A stretch of DNA of 64,000 nt, taken from positions 1,325,769 to 1,389,768 of the forward strand of contig NW_021167088.1 of NCBI RefSeq assembly GCF_003711515.1. Reading direction: 5' to 3'. Of the stretch, positions 20,572 to 30,691 are shown piece after piece. This DNA is from Sodiomyces alkalinus F11 (lineage: Eukaryota; Ascomycota; Sordariomycetes; Glomerellales; Plectosphaerellaceae). Within the stretch, counting starts at the first letter, position 1. Each line of letters begins with the position of its first letter. The notes beneath the pieces are model-generated. The model had not been told where the DNA came from. It did no database searches and saw only the letters and a list, made by a program, of their open reading frames with translations. The position numbers and the translations under genes were made by a program.

Positions 20572-22968
20572 TCAAGCCGTCCACCCCAGCGTCTCGAGAG
20601 AATTGCGCGCCTCCGAAGCAGGCATCCCGCTGACGCCCAGCGCCCGGACCTGCGTGCCCCGCCGCAACCTCTGCAACCCCACCGCCATCTTCCACGCCTC
20701 CTCCTCATCCACGACGAAGAGGTACCGCTTCCCCTCCTGGTCGCGCACCGTGGCGCGGAGCACGTGGAGCCCGCGCGCCCTCCACTCCCCCGTGTGTCCA
20801 GCCGACGACGGCACGTTCGCGCTCCGCAACTTGCCGTCGCAGAGCCCCAAGCGGCACGTCTCGCGGCAGTGCTGCAGCACCTCGGCCAGGTACGCGTCCG
20901 CGTCGTCGCCCGTGAGCGGCTTGACGACGCCCCTGTCCGCGGCGCGGAACCGCTGGGAGGCCGCCATGCGGAACAAAAAGCTGGGGTGGTTCGCCGCGGC
21001 GGCGGCGGCGGCGGCGGCCGGGGACGAGGCGGCCGAGGCGGCGGTGATGCAGTGGAGCGGGCACCATACCTCGACCAGCTTGAGGGTCCAGGCCTTGACG
21101 TCCCATTCGCGCTGCGGGACGCCGCGGACGTCGTCGTCGATGAAGAGCCCTTCGGTCGTGATGCGCAGGATCAGCCCGTCCGTTACCGTACCGATCCCCG
21201 CGAGCAGGTTGCTGGCTGGCGTCTTGGCGAACTGGTTCATGAAGAGGTAGACCCCCTTAATGACGATCTTGTCGGGGTCCTTGGTCGTGTACGGTCCGCG
21301 CATGCTAGGCGGCGGCGACGTGTGCGTTGTCGTGGCCGACGGCGCCCAGGACGACTCGGATCCGACCGAGGAGGGGGCTCTCCTGTGAGTGTGCGACCGC
21401 GGTTTGTCGTACGGCCGGTACGAATAGCTTTCGTCTTCCGGGTCGAGATGCGTTTTGCCTGACGCCGACGCCGACGCCGACGCGGCTGGCGGCTGCCTGG
21501 CACGACTGGATGTTGTCGAAGGCGGGGGCCGGGAAGTGGACGTTGTCGAAGGCGGAGGCCGGGACGTGGATGTTGTCGAAGGTGCAGGTCGCGGGGTTGA
21601 AGAAGGCGACTCGCTCGGTGGTGGTGCTGGGTTCGGTCTGGGTTTGGGCTTGCCGTTCGGCCACGGATTGGTCCTCTCGCCAACCCTCGAGTAAGCATAC
21701 GTGCTTGACTGACGGGTTGTTCGCGCCGCCTCTTCCGCTTCCTTCTTCTTTCTCTCGCCTTCTTCTGCCTCTTTTCGTTTCCTCTCCTCTTCTTCCCTTT
21801 TCTCCTTCTCTTCCTCCTCTTTTCGACGCGTCTCCTCCTCCTCCAGTTTCCTTCGTCTCTCCTCGTCTCTCCTCTGCCTCTCCTCGGCCTCCTTCCTTCG
21901 TACTTCTTCCAACTCTCTCCTCCGCTGCTCCTCCCGTTCCCTGGCCTCCCTCTCGGCCTTTTCCCTCTCCAGCCGCTCCCGCTCGGCCCTCTCGTGCTCG
22001 AGTTTCTGCTTGAGCTCCTCCTTCTCGCGCGCTTCCCGCTCTCGCCTTTCGCGTTCACGGGCCTCTCTTTCACGGAACTCTCGTACCCGCCGCGCCGTCT
22101 CTGCCCTGCGCCTTTCTTCTTCCTCCTTCTTCTTCCGCTCCTCCTCCCTCTTCCTGCGCTCCTCTTCCTTCCTCCTTGTTTCCTCGCGGGCCTTTTCCCA
22201 CGAATTCTTAGGCGGCGGCGGGGTGGCCGGTTTCGGTGGTGGTGGCGGTGGTGGTGGCGTGGCCGCCCTTTTCGGTGGGGGGCCAGGGGCCGGTGGAGGA
22301 TCAGGAGTCGGAGGAGGGTCTGGAGTCGGCGGAGGGTCAGCAGGTGGTGGCGGGTCGGCGGGTCGGGACGTGCCCGGTTGAGGGGGCGGAGCTTGCCAGG
22401 AGGACTTTGGTTGCTCGTGGCCCGCGTGCGAGTTGTACGGAGGAGGGTCGTTGTGCGGCGGCGGCGGCGGCGGCGGTTGGGGGGGAGGAGGGCCGCCGCC
22501 AGCGTTCGGGGCAGCGCCGGCATGGAAATGCGGGGGAGGACCACCACCACCTCCTCCGGCGGCAGGACCGCCGCCTGCGGAAGAAGAATGATGATGCGAT
22601 GAAGACGAGGACGAGGACGAAGACGAAGCGGCGGCGCCCTGGCTTTGGGACTTCCCCCAGGCCCAAGCTCCGACGCCGACGGCAAGCACGAGGAGACCCA
22701 TGCCCATGTTCCCCATGCCCTGGAAGTTCTGCCACCAGACTTGGAAGGCCGGCGCCATGCTCTGGCATATGACGACGAGGGCCAGGGCGGAGGCGAAACC
22801 GGCGGCGAAGGAAGGGCCGTTGGCGGTCATGGCGGGGAGGTAAATGAAGCCACCGCCTTTGTCGCGCTGGGGGATGACGAAGATGTCGTAGTGGCCCGGT
22901 CCCAGACCGCCGCTGGTGGTTTTGGGGTTCGCCCCGTGCGGCGGGGGAGGCGGTGGTTGATCGTTCAT
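20572..22968 (-). CDS. Conserved fungal membrane-associated protein with Pro-rich and ER/K-rich helical regions
   Basis: Single exon, 798 residues, ATG at 22968. The order is: a Pro-rich start; YDIFVIPQRDKGGGFIYLP; two hydrophobic segments (FAAGFASALALVVICQSM and MGLLVLAVGVGAWAWG) likely spanning a membrane; a Gly/Pro/His-rich linker; a region of roughly 170 residues almost wholly E, K, R and A with REREAREREEQRR-type repeats; a Ser/Pro-rich linker; and a conserved C-terminal domain beginning IVIKGVYLFMNQFAKTPASN and ending SLETLGWTA. I recall the N-terminal and C-terminal blocks as conserved in Pezizomycotina but know no function. The charged stretch is either a coiled coil or a single alpha-helix. 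A membrane anchor carrying a rigid spacer to a soluble C-terminal domain is inference. Confidence 0.72.
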   Translation of the reverse strand: MNDQPPPPPPHGANPKTTSGGLGPGHYDIFVIPQRDKGGGFIYLPAMTANGPSFAAGFASALALVVICQSMAPAFQVWWQNFQGMGNMGMGLLVLAVGVGAWAWGKSQSQGAAASSSSSSSSSSHHHSSSAGGGPAAGGGGGGPPPHFHAGAAPNAGGGPPPPQPPPPPPPHNDPPPYNSHAGHEQPKSSWQAPPPQPGTSRPADPPPPADPPPTPDPPPTPDPPPAPGPPPKRAATPPPPPPPPKPATPPPPKNSWEKAREETRRKEEERRKREEERKKKEEEERRRAETARRVREFREREARERERREREAREKEELKQKLEHERAERERLEREKAEREAREREEQRRRELEEVRRKEAEERQRRDEERRRKLEEEETRRKEEEEKEKREEEERKRKEAEEGERKKKEAEEAARTTRQSSTYAYSRVGERTNPWPNGKPKPRPNPAPPPSESPSSTPRPAPSTTSTSRPPPSTTSTSRPPPSTTSSRARQPPAASASASASGKTHLDPEDESYSYRPYDKPRSHTHRRAPSSVGSESSWAPSATTTHTSPPPSMRGPYTTKDPDKIVIKGVYLFMNQFAKTPASNLLAGIGTVTDGLILRITTEGLFIDDDVRGVPQREWDVKAWTLKLVEVWCPLHCITAASAASSPAAAAAAAAANHPSFLFRMAASQRFRAADRGVVKPLTGDDADAYLAEVLQHCRETCRLGLCDGKLRSANVPSSAGHTGEWRARGLHVLRATVRDQEGKRYLFVVDEEEAWKMAVGLQRLRRGTQVRALGVSGMPASEARNSLETLGWTA

Positions 22969-23520
22969 GACGGGCTTGTTCTTGTCGATGCGTCGGCAGG
23001 CGGCAGAAGCCGTTCCGGGTGATCCACCGTCGTTGCGGATAGCAATGGGGAGGCGCGGTGGCCGAGGAACCCCCCAAAGGTCGAACGAAGCAGGGTCAGT
23101 TGGCTGGACAGGGCACAGAGAAAATCAAGGCGGTAGCGTAGTCGGCACGTCGATCAAAAAAGAGGCAGGCAACGTAGGTGGTATCTCAAAGTGGCCATTG
23201 GGAGGTTCGTAAAATGGTGAAGCCAAAGCCTGAAGATGGTCAAAAATTAGTCCCACCAAAGCTTGGCGTCGTACAGGACAAGATGGCCGCTCAGAGAATG
23301 ACGGGATCAAATAGGATCAAAGGGAAGAGACGGTGGCCTCTCTGTTTGTTTGACCTCGGGGGAGGAAGAAACTCACAGCACAAGGCACAAAGCAAACAAC
23401 GCCGGGCTCCAGATGCCAATGCAAGACGGGGATAGAAAGAAGCAATGCAAGAACCAAGTCAACGAATGCTGGCATGCATGAGAGGGGCCTCTGTCCGGAC
23501 TGTCTGAAATCTGAGGGGGA

Positions 23521-23567
23521 GTCGGATGGGACGTCGGATGGAAAGTCGGATGGAAAGTCGGAAGAAT
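23521..23567 (+). repeat. 12-bp tandem repeat, about 3.5-4 copies
   Basis: Units GTCGGATGGGAC, GTCGGATGGAAA, GTCGGATGGAAA, then GTCGGAAGAA. Non-coding. Confidence 0.85.
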
Positions 23568-23902
23568 AGATGCGATGAGCAAAATCAAATATGAAAGGAA
23601 GGTCGCTGTTGGTTAGTAAGGGGTAGGCAGACAATTTGCTTGGTCTGTGGGTATCCTGTTGCGTTCAGAAGTGGGAAGAGGAGGCGAAGTATTGAACTGG
23701 GAGAGAGGTCCGGGATGAGGTCGTTGAAGAATTTCCATTTCCATTTTTTCTTTCTTTTTTTGTTTCCTCCTTCCCGTGGGGGAGGAACGAGATGAGGGTT
23801 CGGGGTCTTTGGGGGGGCAGTCGCAGGCTACTGCATTGTTTACTTTGGAATACTTTGGTGATGTAACTGTAACCGCCGTGACCTTTTCCAGCAACCTGGT
23901 GG

Positions 23903-23980
23903 GTAAGGTACCCTAAGGTAGATTCGGTGGGCCCTGAAGCCTGGTGCGTACTCCGTACTGAGGTACCGAATACCTTTACG
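23903..23980. repeat. GTACC palindrome block
   Basis: TAAGGTACCCTAAGGTA, then GTACTCCGTACTGAGGTACC and AATACCTTTA. Same family as 18928-19012, with the GTACTCCGTAC variant. Confidence 0.7.
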
Positions 23981-24300
23981 ATTCATCATTTGTCTTTATC
24001 CTCTCCTCTCTATCCCAACTTTTTGCTGCCTGGTAAAGAAGCTCAGGATAGTCCCAACGGTGTCCGACAGAGTAAATATACGAAGTAGCATATCAGTGCG
24101 GTTGGGATGGGAGGAAATCTGAATGCATCGCCTCTGTCCTTGTCAATGAATGATCCATGCGAGACACATGGCCATGCAACTAATAAGGTACCTTAATTAC
24201 GCTTATCAGCCCCGACTCTGCTCAAAGCGTCAGGTAGTCAGTACTTTGGGTGGCCTCCTTTGCTCGGTCCCTGAGCATGGCCTTCCACTTCCACGAAGCC

Positions 24301-24316
24301 ATTGGAACGTTCCAAT
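24301..24316. promoter_or_regulatory. Perfect 16-bp palindrome with inverted CCAAT boxes
   Basis: ATTGGAACGTTCCAAT equals its own reverse complement. It presents a CCAAT pentamer on each strand flanking GAACGTTC, which has the GAA-nn-TTC layout of a heat-shock-factor half-site pair. It lies 1.3 kb from the 20572-22968 gene start, so the target is unclear. Function is inference. Confidence 0.4.
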
Positions 24317-25775
24317 CAATCCCTTGAATTTGGGACATCGTGTTGCCCTCAATCGACGATCAAAACAACCAGTTCGTGTTGTTTATTTCTTATGCGATCG
24401 TTGCGAATCACCTGAGCCGACCCAGTCCTTGGCGCAGCGCCCAGTGCAAGATGTAATAGCCATCCCCCCCCATCACTCGTCCAATATGGCGCGAGGGAAA
24501 GTCCACGATCACCCCCCATCAACACGTTATCCCGCCAATCCAGCGAATCGTGAGCGGCCAACAAGTCATTCCGCAAACCCCGCGAACGGGGGGGGGAAGA
24601 GGCGAAGAGCGGTGTGAGTGGACGAAATCGGACCCCCCATCGTCTTATGGCTGCCTGTCCTGTCCAGCCACCTGCTTTTCCTTTCTGATCTTCCTGCCAC
24701 CGCTTCACGAGGAGACGTCATAAATCGGCCGTGAAACAGTCAATGACGAAGGGTAGTTCGCAAAGCAATTCCCCGGCTTGTGGGACTCTTGAGCGTTGAC
24801 AGATGGCTCGACAGATGTTGTGCTACCAATCTCCTGGGGAAAGAAGCTTTGCCAACTCGAACGGTTCGGTTCACCCCAAGTCCGAAAAAGGGTCTCACCC
24901 AGCCTCCCCGTTGCCCGGCAACCGACCGCGGGACGTCCCTTTTCAACCCGCCACGCTAAGGTACCCTTACAGGACGCTAACGAATTAGGCAGTGACGCAG
25001 CGCCACACCTTCGGTTTTCGGTATTGGCGTGGCAGGGGAGATAGTTTGCAGCCGCCTGCAGCTGTCCGGATCCCGGCATTACCCGGCTCTGGTGACCGTT
25101 TGGAACCTCAAAGTCGCACGTGTGGGCAGCCCTCACCGGCATCGTACCGTACTGCCATCCCTACTTCGTAGATTGTCGATGAATGCAATGCCTATAAACC
25201 CCGTAGACATTGATTTGGCATAATGCTGCTTTTTCTTCCAACTTCTGGCTTGGAAACAAGGCAACCCCCCCATGACAATCCAAGAACAAGCCGAGACAGT
25301 GTCCGAAGCTTGAATCAACTCGATGCTCATTGCACTCCATCGTTTCAACGGCCCATTGACGGTGGGCCGAGAAGCTCCCAATACTAAAGGCAATCCGCTG
25401 TAACCCGAAGATATGGCTGGATATATATTCCGTCTTCTCACTACCCTTGCTCTGCTTCCACTCCTTGAGTGGATAGTTCTACCGAAAAGTATAAAGAACT
25501 AGATATCGTATGTAGGCAGGCGTCCTATGTATTCAAAATGAACGTTGGGAAAAAAAAGGAGGTTGTAGTGACCATGCCGGCTGTCATGATGCCCCAGAAA
25601 TCACAGTGGAAAGCACAAAGACCAACTCCAAACACCGCGCAACCGCGTCAGTAGCCCGACCGGCCACCCAACGCAGCCAAACAATGCCCTCCATCGCCGT
25701 GAGCACGCCCGGGAAGACCACGAACGTGAACAAAGCACTCGCCCCCGCCCCTGCCCCCGTCCTCATGCACCCCCG

Positions 25776-26945
25776 TCAAAGCTTCTTAATCCGGTTTTTC
25801 GCCACGCCCAACTTGCCGCCCACCCGATCGGTGTCCTCGTTCAGCCGGTCCAGCATCTCCGTCTGCGTCTCAATCTCCTCATTGATCCGCACCCCCATCT
25901 CCTTCTGCCGCCGCACAATCGCAGCCAGCACATCGACCTGCTCGTCCTGCTCGCCCATCATCCGCCGCTGCAGCTGCACCACCCCTTCGTTGTCCAGCTC
26001 CCGCGTGTGCCCCGACTCCGCCAACGGCACACCCAGCACCCTGCCCCCCGTCCTCGCCCCCGATCTGCCGCCCAAGAGAGCCGCCTTGTCCGTGCCAGAA
26101 GCCCACCCCTCCCGCCCCCCGCCCGCCCCCTGCCCCACGTTCCCCGCCTGCGCCGACGCCGACGCCGCCAGGCTATTACTCAACCTCTCCAGCCCTTCCT
26201 TCTCGACGCGGCCGCTCGCAAGCAGATCCCGCCGCCGCCTCACCTCGCCCTCCCCCAACCGCGACCCCTCCTGTATAGCCCGCAACCCGTCCCCGAGCGT
26301 CCCGAGCAGGGCCCCCGCCCTGACGAGCGCCCTCTTGGCAGCAGCACCGGCTTCGGCTGCCGCAGCACCGTTACTCGACTCTGCCGCCGCGTCGCGGCGG
26401 GCCAGCGCCAGCCTCGCGTCGTGTAAGCAGCCCTTCATCTCGCGGTGGAGGTCGAGCCATGTGGCCGGATCGGAGGACGAGGACGAGGCGCCGGCGGAAC
26501 CGCCGCGGGCGCTGATGGTCGTGGAGGTCGTGGTGGCTGTGGCGGAGAGCCCGGGGGCCGAGACGGCCGAGTTGGACGTCGAGCCGCCGGAGCCGCCGGC
26601 GGGGAGGTTGAGGAAGGCGCGCCAGGCGGGGACGTCGCGCCAGCGGCGGTCGGGCGACTCGGCTATGGCGCGGAGGTAGGTTTCGAGCCCGCGGCGGCGG
26701 GATTCGGTCAGGTCTGGGTTCGAGACGGTGGACTTGAACCAGGATTTCGCGGGGAGCGGTGCGGGGGGCGGGGAGCCGACATGGGATGTTAGGGCGTTGT
26801 GGAGGGCTGTGAAGTCGGAGTAGCGCTTCTGGACGACAAAGGACCGGAGGGGAAGACGGAGGGCGATGTTATAAAGTGTGTAGGGTTTCGATTCCCCCGT
26901 GGATAGGATGGTGGATGGTATGGAGATTTCGGCGGGAGGCGCCAT
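25776..26945 (-). CDS. VAM7: Vacuolar SNARE VAM7 (PX domain + Qc-SNARE)
   Basis: Single exon, 389 residues, from the ATG at 26945 (MAPPAEISIPST). The N-terminal PX domain covers about residues 1-120, with YTLYNIALRLPLRSFVVQKR, YSDFTALHNAL and PLPAKSWF, the PI3P-binding layout. A variable Ala/Ser-rich linker follows. The C-terminal Qc-SNARE motif is about the last 70 residues: LDNEGVVQLQRRMMGEQDEQ through NEEIETQTEMLDRLNEDTDR, with a Gln at the central layer. There is no transmembrane segment, as expected of VAM7, which is recruited to vacuoles by its PX domain and acts in homotypic vacuole fusion. Size and domain order match the family. Confidence 0.92.
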   Translation of the reverse strand: MAPPAEISIPSTILSTGESKPYTLYNIALRLPLRSFVVQKRYSDFTALHNALTSHVGSPPPAPLPAKSWFKSTVSNPDLTESRRRGLETYLRAIAESPDRRWRDVPAWRAFLNLPAGGSGGSTSNSAVSAPGLSATATTTSTTISARGGSAGASSSSSDPATWLDLHREMKGCLHDARLALARRDAAAESSNGAAAAEAGAAAKRALVRAGALLGTLGDGLRAIQEGSRLGEGEVRRRRDLLASGRVEKEGLERLSNSLAASASAQAGNVGQGAGGGREGWASGTDKAALLGGRSGARTGGRVLGVPLAESGHTRELDNEGVVQLQRRMMGEQDEQVDVLAAIVRRQKEMGVRINEEIETQTEMLDRLNEDTDRVGGKLGVAKNRIKKL

Positions 26946-28162
26946 GATATGCAAGATGGACGTGCCCTTCTGTTCCCTTTTGTACGTGTTGCTCCTTGTA
27001 GATGCCGGTCCCTCTCGACCCGAAGCTCGTTAGAGCCCAACGTGATGTGATGGCTAGCAGGTTGTTGCCTCGGCTGCTCTCCAAAACTGGCCTTTCGGAC
27101 TTGCAATGCCTATTGTTTGCAAAAGTTCGAGTAAAAGAGCTCTTGGTCTTTCCGCTAGTAGTGTTTCTATGGCAGGATGATGTTGGAACGTGATGCGGGT
27201 GTCGAATGGACGATGATGGATTTGATGTCAGGCGACCTGGTGTTGTACGTTGTAGATGGTTCCGGTTCCTGCCTGGTAATTATGAAATACTTAAGACGCC
27301 AGCCACTATAGTTCCCCACAAGTCAGCAAGGCACAGTGGATCCTCCCCAAGGTCGGGACCTGCAGCAAGGGGGGGTTGATGGCCTGGACTGAGGTACCGG
27401 TAGAACAATGAATGGGGGGATACCGAGGAGATACATACGACAACCTGATGCTTTGAGTATTGGTACCTAAATTGGAACTGAAAATGTATACCGTCGGAGG
27501 TATAGTATTCGCTGAACATCTCGCAGCAGTCGTACCGAGTACGCACTTCTTCTGTCTACCTTATCGACTTGATTATTATGACCCCGACCACCTTACCGTA
27601 AGCTCAGGCACATTTGCGGATTCGAAACGAATGCTCTTGAACTGACAGCACAGATGCGTTTGTTCAGTTGCCCCTCATGTCACCATGCTCTTCTTACTAA
27701 GGTACACGTGTACAACAAATCCGAAGATGGCGCCGCGAGCGATGTGTCTGATAAGCGGATACCTTAGGTAGGGACACATTCAATGTACCTTTGGGCAAAG
27801 AACAGGACTATAGAACTACGATGCTGAGCTCTCCCATCATCAACACTTCGTTCACAAGTCGTAGATTCTACAATAAAGTGGACGCGCAAGTCGAGTGGTA
27901 TTTCTCTATCATGAATATTCGTCAGAGGGCGTATTGACTTATTAACCCTCGGGTAATTATACCTGCCACTACATCCCGCCCTTTCCCGCCGTCTCACGGG
28001 TTTCTCGTTTCTCGTTTCTCCTGTGTTGTGTTCTTTCTACGCCTTGCTCCGTATCAGCGCGTTTTCACGCCCTAGAAACACCCAATGCATGATGCATTTC
28101 TCTTTTTTTCTCTCTCTCTCTCTCGCGTCACTGGTGGAATCGAGATGCACAGACACCAACCC
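26946..28162. other. Spacer between VAM7 and EB1
   Basis: VAM7 5' region and EB1 3' flank. Contains TTTCTCG triplication near 28000-28020, a CT dinucleotide run near 28100-28125, and single GTACC-family elements near 27463, 27700 and 27760. No gene recognised. Confidence 0.55.
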
Positions 28163-29206
28163 TTAAAAAGTCTCCTCCTCGTCCAGCTGGTCCTCAGCCG
28201 GGATCTCGAAGCCCTCCTCGGTGGAATATAGAATGGCCTGGATCTGCTTGACGAGCCCATCCTCCTGCTTCTCCAGCTCCGGGTCCTCCTCGACAGCCTG
28301 CTGGACGAGCAGCTCGATGTCGCGGAGTTTGCTGAAATAAAAGTCGCGCTCCCGCTCCAGCCCCACGATCGTCTCCCCCAGCTTCGCGTTCTCCTGCTGT
28401 AGCGCCGCGGTCGCCGGTCCGGCCGCCTTGGCCACGCGCGGTCCCGTTGTCGGGGTCACCCCGCCTCGTCGGGCGGCGCCGGCACTGCCCGCTCCCGCGC
28501 GGACGGGGGCCGGGGCGCCCGAGGGCAGCGCGCCGCCCTTCCGCCGCGCGACGGCGTCGTATTCGTGGTCCGGGAAGTTGAGGTCCCAGAACTTCTTGGT
28601 CCACTGCAGGAACTCGAGGTTGTCCTGCATCTTGCACTTGACGAGCGCGGTCACGGGTATGGGCTTGTCGATCTGGTGCTTCGCGAAGGCATCTATACAG
28701 GGGGGGAGGGAAACCATCGGGGTCAGACGTTTTGTTTCGGAAAGAAAAGCCTCCGTAGGGGGAGTATTGTACGGATCCCATCTTACTCTGCAGTATTTTG
28801 AAATTCTGGATGTATGCATATTCCGAGTTGACGTTAAACTTGACTCGGTGCATGGGAATGTCCATGAAGATGCTATCAAAGACCTGGCATAACGCCGCAC
28901 TGGAGGAGAAGATGCGGTCAGCCACCCATCGAAAATATACAGGACAAAAAGACACGACACAAATGAACAAATGGACGGCTGGAAAAGGGGGATAGGGACG
29001 TGTAGGGACGTGCTTACCCAGTACCGCATTGCTCGACCTTGGTGATGTTTAGCTGGAGCAGGCTGTTGAGCCAGGTGATGAGTTCCTGCCTGAAGCGCGG
29101 CGAGACAACCGTTAGCTGCATTCGCTGCATTCGTTCGAGAGATCCAAAACATCCCGCTAGCTTTCCCCATGTACGCAGAGCAAGGAACTCACCTAGATTC
29201 ACCCAT
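28163..29206 (-). CDS. BIM1: Microtubule plus-end tracking protein EB1/BIM1/Mal3
   Basis: Four coding exons on the minus strand: 29206-29193 (14 nt), 29089-29018, 28899-28787 and 28692-28163; all junctions keep frame, giving 242 residues. The N-terminus MGESRQELITWLNSLLQLN, then ITKVEQCGTGAALCQVFDSI, FNVNSEYAYIQNFKILQNAF and LQWTKKFWDLNFP form the calponin-homology domain that binds growing microtubule ends. A basic Ala/Gly/Pro linker follows. The C-terminal EB homology coiled coil (VGLERERDFYFSKLRDIELL) is followed by an acidic tail ending DQLDEEETF, which lacks the usual C-terminal aromatic EEY/F motif form but does end in Phe. Length and order are normal for fungi. Confidence 0.93.
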
Positions 29207-30691
29207 CTTGACTATATGGCGGAATGCGGGATGATACTTGTAGGGACGTCGATGAAGGGGGAGCTAGCAAATCAGAGAGGAATGAGAAAACTGACGAGCA
29301 AAACGATGCAGGCGCAGCCCCAAAATGCGACGGTTGGATGAAGGAGGTGACGACGAACAGGTATGTGGAGGGAAGAGAACGATTCTCGTGTCCTCGATAT
29401 GACAACTGCGATGGAGAGCAAGATGGAAGGCAACCAAAATTATTGGCAATCAGACCGTCGCCCAATCAACCGGTGGTGGGGGTTAGAGGGGGAGGTTCTG
29501 CGGTGTACCAAGTACTTCTGCGTACTTGCTGGCTTGCTTACATGATAGGAAAGGTCCTCGAAAGGGAGTGTTTTTATTGGTCAACTGTAACCCACTGTTT
29601 GTGGCTCCCTCGCACCGGCCGTGGCGCAGTGCCGGCCTGTTCGATTCTCAGTAATTACCTAATCGGGAGCCCATTCCTCCAACTAAGTGCTGCCGCTTGA
29701 TCTAATCGGGTCAGCCCGTTACAGGGTCGCCCATCAAGCTAATTACGGAGAATATAAACAAACGTACAATCTGTCAACCTGACGACGCCCCGGGAAACCG
29801 AGAAGCATACTTTTTTTTCGTAAGCCTCGCGTTGCGCCATCTTCATCTGCACTAACGGTTCAAGTACCGTCTGTACGGCAGCTCGCTCCAGCGCTCGCAG
29901 GAACGGCTCCATCCTGGGAACCTACCGTGCTAAGAACTCACCTCCATGCTAACTATTTCGATCAAGCCAGACCTCGGGCCCTCGCAGTAGCAAAGCAACC
30001 ACCAGAGCGGATCGTACGTGAACTGCCCTGGCATGCTATCTGCGAACTCGAAGTCTAGGACGGCAGAGATGCGAACAACTGAATAGCGCGGTAGGGGGTT
30101 GGTCCATCGGGTATCCTCCTCCGGTCACAAACTCGTTCTTATCGTACGTCAAGGGCCTCCTCATTCTTGCCTCTGTTGAAATCGAAGGTCGCAGTTGCAA
30201 AACAGGACGCACTGTGCACTGCGGCAAGGATACAGGTGAGGCGGGAGGGACGGTGCTAGGTGCACATCATAGTTTGGGGCGTGATGAGATGGAAAATGAA
30301 GCCAAACCTAGCGTTGTAATCATTGATTCATTCAAGGTTAGGATTAAGGCGCAGATATCTGTACGGAGAAATCTACGTGTTGGACCTCTGAAGACGACCT
30401 GCACAACGCGTGGAGATGACATGTGTTCACGTGTTGAGTCTTGACAAAGAGAACTAAAAGGTACATGAGGTACGGAGATACTTAATCTATAAAAGTCCGG
30501 CAGGTTTGGCCGAAATTTAGACGACACCCACCGCCTAACCAAAACACGGCAGAAAAAAAGATAGTCCCCAATTCCGTAGAAAATTTCTGGTGCAAGTTCA
30601 CTGGGAGGAGCTTGTGGTAGACGACACGATAGTCTTGCTGTATCGCCCCCCCCCCCTGCACAAAGACACCATTAAGTGCACCCCTCACAAA
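29207..30691. other. Divergent promoter region of EB1 and DRS1
   Basis: About 1.5 kb between two divergently transcribed genes. Open frames present are short and unsupported. A C-run sits at about 30649-30657 just before DRS1. Nothing resembling a tRNA with complete A and B boxes was seen, although GTTCGATTC occurs at about 29638. Confidence 0.5.

Larger units (their letters stand above)
22969..25775. other. Gene-free 2.8-kb spacer
   Basis: Contains the promoter of the 20572-22968 gene and the 3' flank of VAM7. It holds a 12-bp tandem repeat (23521-23567), a GTACC palindrome block (23903-23980), an isolated AAGGTACCTTAATTA near 24185, a perfect 16-bp palindrome (24301-24316), and a C/G-rich A-poor stretch near 24460-24600. 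No open frame here has family resemblance and no tRNA was seen. Confidence 0.55.

Noticed and set aside
29600..29670. Possible tRNA (GTTCGATTC B-box-like element)
   Set aside because: No matching A box or acceptor-stem pairing at the right distance.
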